Shown: piece by piece, positions 42,938 through 45,048 of the stretch
Layout: each line of letters starts with the position of its first letter
How positions within the stretch are numbered: the first letter of the stretch is position 1
Assembly: GCF_000147675.1 (NCBI RefSeq)
Contig: NZ_ADGQ01000001.1
Span: 1 to 45,048, forward strand
Direction: 5' to 3'
From: Peptostreptococcus stomatis DSM 17678
Lineage (GTDB): Bacteria > Bacillota > Clostridia > Peptostreptococcales > Peptostreptococcaceae
Length of the DNA stretch: 45,048 bases
Notes under the pieces: generated by a model
Told to the model about the DNA's origin: nothing
Database searches by the model: none
The model's input: only the letters and a program-made list of their open reading frames with translations
Program-made: the position numbers and the translations under genes

Positions 42938-44950
42938 ATGGAATTAAAAAATAAAAGAAGGGCACTTAGTTCTATTTTCGTATCTTTAGCTCTGCTCTTA
43001 AGTATGGTAGTCACTACAGTACCTGGACAGGCGCAGACACAAAATACACTAGAAATAGCTAAGTACGTAAATGTTTCAGGAGCATCCCAGTGTGGTGCTA
43101 ATCCAGAATCAGCCGTTTACAGTGGCAAGGTAACCATGAAGGTACCTATGACTGAAGTTATGAAGGATCATGAGGCAGATATGCAGCAAGCATCAGGTCA
43201 AGGATTGTACCCATGGAATAAAAATAAAAATGGGATAGCCTATATAACATATGATGTTAAGTTTCCATCAAATGTAGACTTTGGATCTATAAGGGCAACA
43301 GAAACATCAAGCTTTATAAACAAGGTAGAGGCTATGCCTATAAACAATAATCAGGTTTCACTTAAGATGACATTGGTTGATGAAAACTGGCAGGGCATAT
43401 ACAACAAGTATTTGGCTGACAAGGCTAATCCAAACGACCATACGGTTGACATAGAAATACCTTATACAGTGAGGGCGTCTAGTAGGGAAGAGGCACAAAG
43501 GTTAGAGAACCAATTAATAACTGCAAATGGAGAGTTTACTTTTTATACAGGACGTAGTTTTTTTAGTATGAAAACTACTTATAATTCGGATACAGCAAAT
43601 AAACCATTTGTCAGTGGTATGAGTTCATGTTTTTCACAACCTGTAGAAGCCACAGATGACCTGGAAGGAGATTTACTTATAGGTAATGATACACAGCATG
43701 ATAAGGTGTATGAGGCTAGGAAGTCTGATTCATTAGATGTTGTAGGAGCACTAAATGTAAAGCCTATAAAAGATAAGATGAGAGCTCTAGAAAATCAATA
43801 TCAAGGTGCTGTGGCAAATGGTATAAAGCTGTCGGATATAAATACTAGCTTTACAGCAACTATGACCCTACCAGAAGGTCTGGAATTTTCTGCACCTCAT
43901 AGATTAGTTCTAGAAGGAGCTAAGGGCAAATTTGAAATGATTAACCCAACCATAAATGGACAATTGTTAACTGTAGAACTTAGGCTGGTAGGTGCCAATA
44001 ATATAGATACCTATAAAAAATTAGCTGATGCAATAAATGAGGTTAGTGATACTCTAAAGGTAACTGTAAAGAGCGTTAGGTTTAGTTCAACTTCTAGGCC
44101 AAATACAGAGTATACAATAAATGGAACTGTTGCTGGTGATTTTTCAGCAAAGGCAACTAATACTGTGAGTGGAAAAGTAGTAAACTTCAAGTTCAAGTGG
44201 TTGGGAAAACAGTCAAGAGATGGTGCAGACTTTAGGGCACTAAATAGTGATAATATCCGATTCACACTGATGTATAAGGATACAGATCCACAGATTGCAG
44301 AGGGAACGGATTACTTAGAAGGGGATATACTTATAGGTAATGATACACAACATGACAAGGTCTATGAGGCCAATAAGTCAGATATCCTAGATATAACAGG
44401 GGCTCTAAATGTAAAACCAATAAAACAAAAATTAAGAGATTTAGAAAACCAGTATGTAGGAGCAGTGGCAAATGGTATAGATGTGTCAAATATTGATACT
44501 AGCTTTACAGCCAGTATTACCCTACCAGATGGTATGGAATTTACGTCATCAAATCCACCAGCAATTTTAGGTGGTGTTAGAGACAAGTTTGAAATAACAG
44601 GGTCAATGCTAAGTGGAAAAACATTGACTGTAAAGATGAGTCTGAAGTCTGCTGGTATAAATACATACCAACAATTGGCTAATGCAATAAATGCAGTTGA
44701 TGATACCCTAAATGTAACTGTAAAGGGTGTCAAGTTTAGTTCAACTTCTAGGCCAAATACAGAGTACACAATAAATGGAACTGTAGGTGGTAATTTTACA
44801 GCAAAGGCGACTAATAGAGTAAGTGGAAAGATAATAAACTTTAAGTTTAAGTGGTTGGGAAAGCAGTCTAGAGATGGTGCAGACTTTAGGGCCTTAAATA
44901 GTGATAATATCCAGTTTACATTGAAGTACAATGGGTACTACACCTCCTAA
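42938..44950 (+). CDS. Secreted surface protein with large tandem repeats, 3' frame interrupted
   Basis: I do not recognise the family. The 670-residue frame has a signal peptide (residues 1-32, KNKRR then a long hydrophobic core, cleavage near GQA|QT), an N-terminal domain (about 33-240) and two tandem repeats of about 215 residues (241-457 and 458-668), each starting LEGD(L/I)LIGNDTQHDKVYEA and ending KWLGKQSRDGADFRALNSD. The N-terminal domain looks like a diverged copy. Beta-rich sequence with asparagine and threonine suggests an adhesin-like stalk. The true start is 42938 (AAGGAGG upstream). It stops at 44950, but the next frame continues into a glycine linker, so the intact protein probably extends past the window. 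Confidence 0.85.
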   Translation: MELKNKRRALSSIFVSLALLLSMVVTTVPGQAQTQNTLEIAKYVNVSGASQCGANPESAVYSGKVTMKVPMTEVMKDHEADMQQASGQGLYPWNKNKNGIAYITYDVKFPSNVDFGSIRATETSSFINKVEAMPINNNQVSLKMTLVDENWQGIYNKYLADKANPNDHTVDIEIPYTVRASSREEAQRLENQLITANGEFTFYTGRSFFSMKTTYNSDTANKPFVSGMSSCFSQPVEATDDLEGDLLIGNDTQHDKVYEARKSDSLDVVGALNVKPIKDKMRALENQYQGAVANGIKLSDINTSFTATMTLPEGLEFSAPHRLVLEGAKGKFEMINPTINGQLLTVELRLVGANNIDTYKKLADAINEVSDTLKVTVKSVRFSSTSRPNTEYTINGTVAGDFSAKATNTVSGKVVNFKFKWLGKQSRDGADFRALNSDNIRFTLMYKDTDPQIAEGTDYLEGDILIGNDTQHDKVYEANKSDILDITGALNVKPIKQKLRDLENQYVGAVANGIDVSNIDTSFTASITLPDGMEFTSSNPPAILGGVRDKFEITGSMLSGKTLTVKMSLKSAGINTYQQLANAINAVDDTLNVTVKGVKFSSTSRPNTEYTINGTVGGNFTAKATNRVSGKIINFKFKWLGKQSRDGADFRALNSDNIQFTLKYNGYYTS

Positions 44951-45048
44951 TCCTCCAGGTGGAGGTGGAGGCGGTGGAGGCGGTGGTGGAGAAACCACAC
45001 CTAATCCTCCTGGCAGAGTAGATGGGGACGATAGGGTTGAGACAGGAG
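44933..45048 (+). pseudogene. Out-of-frame continuation of the surface protein (Gly-rich linker)
   Basis: Skipping one G of GGG at 44933-44935 gives an open frame to the window end: TTPPNPP, 11 glycines (44958-44990), ETTPNPPGRVDGDDRVETG. This Pro/Gly linker is typical of surface proteins. It supports a single-base disruption rather than a real stop. Confidence 0.75.

Noticed and set aside
44362-44931. A 189-codon minus-strand frame opposite the surface protein
   Set aside because: It repeats in the same places as the plus-strand repeats, so it is a shadow of them.
44958-44990. Microsatellite phase-variation tract in the glycine codons
   Set aside because: The GGN codons use mixed third bases, so the tract is not a uniform homopolymer or short tandem repeat prone to frame-changing slippage.

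Overview
The window is AT-rich, densely packed DNA from the chromosome of a Gram-positive anaerobe of class Clostridia. The best fit is family Peptostreptococcaceae, with a Peptostreptococcus-like coccus most likely. Support comes from a complete Rnf complex, a leuS T-box leader, an L27 ribosomal protein with a Prp-cleavable leader, and gene content close to what I recall from the Clostridioides difficile polA-to-leuS region. The genus is an inference.

Layout. 1-4.9 kb: the end of an RluA-type pseudouridine synthase, a nucleoid-associated protein, acyl carrier protein (minus), a LacI/CcpA-like regulator, an unassigned structured RNA, a MocR-type regulator broken near its C-terminus by a T7 frameshift, and a UPF0291 protein. 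5-6.5 kb: a LysR regulator (minus), a hairpin-rich non-coding stretch and tRNA-Leu(CAA) (minus). 6.6-12.5 kb: polA, coaE, a membrane-anchored lytic transglycosylase, a CopZ-like metal-binding protein and a secreted SH3/NlpC-P60 hydrolase preceded by two WalR-like boxes. 12.9-18 kb: rnfCDGEAB, the ferredoxin:NAD+ oxidoreductase that conserves energy as an ion gradient. 18.2-25.5 kb: radC, then the elongation cluster mreB-mreC-mreD-mrdA-rodA, without minCDE. 25.6-29.6 kb: two radical-SAM-associated genes and RNase E/G.

29.7-31.5 kb holds a minus-strand crcB-crcB-rnz operon (two-subunit fluoride channel plus RNase Z). 31.6-38 kb: recX, a 27-codon membrane ORF, nadD, yqeK, rsfS, a T-box-controlled leuS and an EamA transporter. 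38-40.9 kb: a strong promoter and leader, then rplU-prp-rpmA-obgE-yhbY (50S ribosome assembly). 41-42.8 kb: threonine ammonia-lyase and ridA, which work together because RidA clears the reactive enamine/imine product. 42.9 kb to the end: a secreted, repeat-built surface protein whose frame breaks just before an 11-glycine linker and runs off the window.

Most genes are housekeeping. The parts least explained by known families are the RNA at about 3.02-3.24 kb, the hairpins at 6.12-6.29 kb, the terminal surface protein, and the two single-base frame breaks. I saw no CRISPR array, insertion sequence, prophage or rRNA gene.
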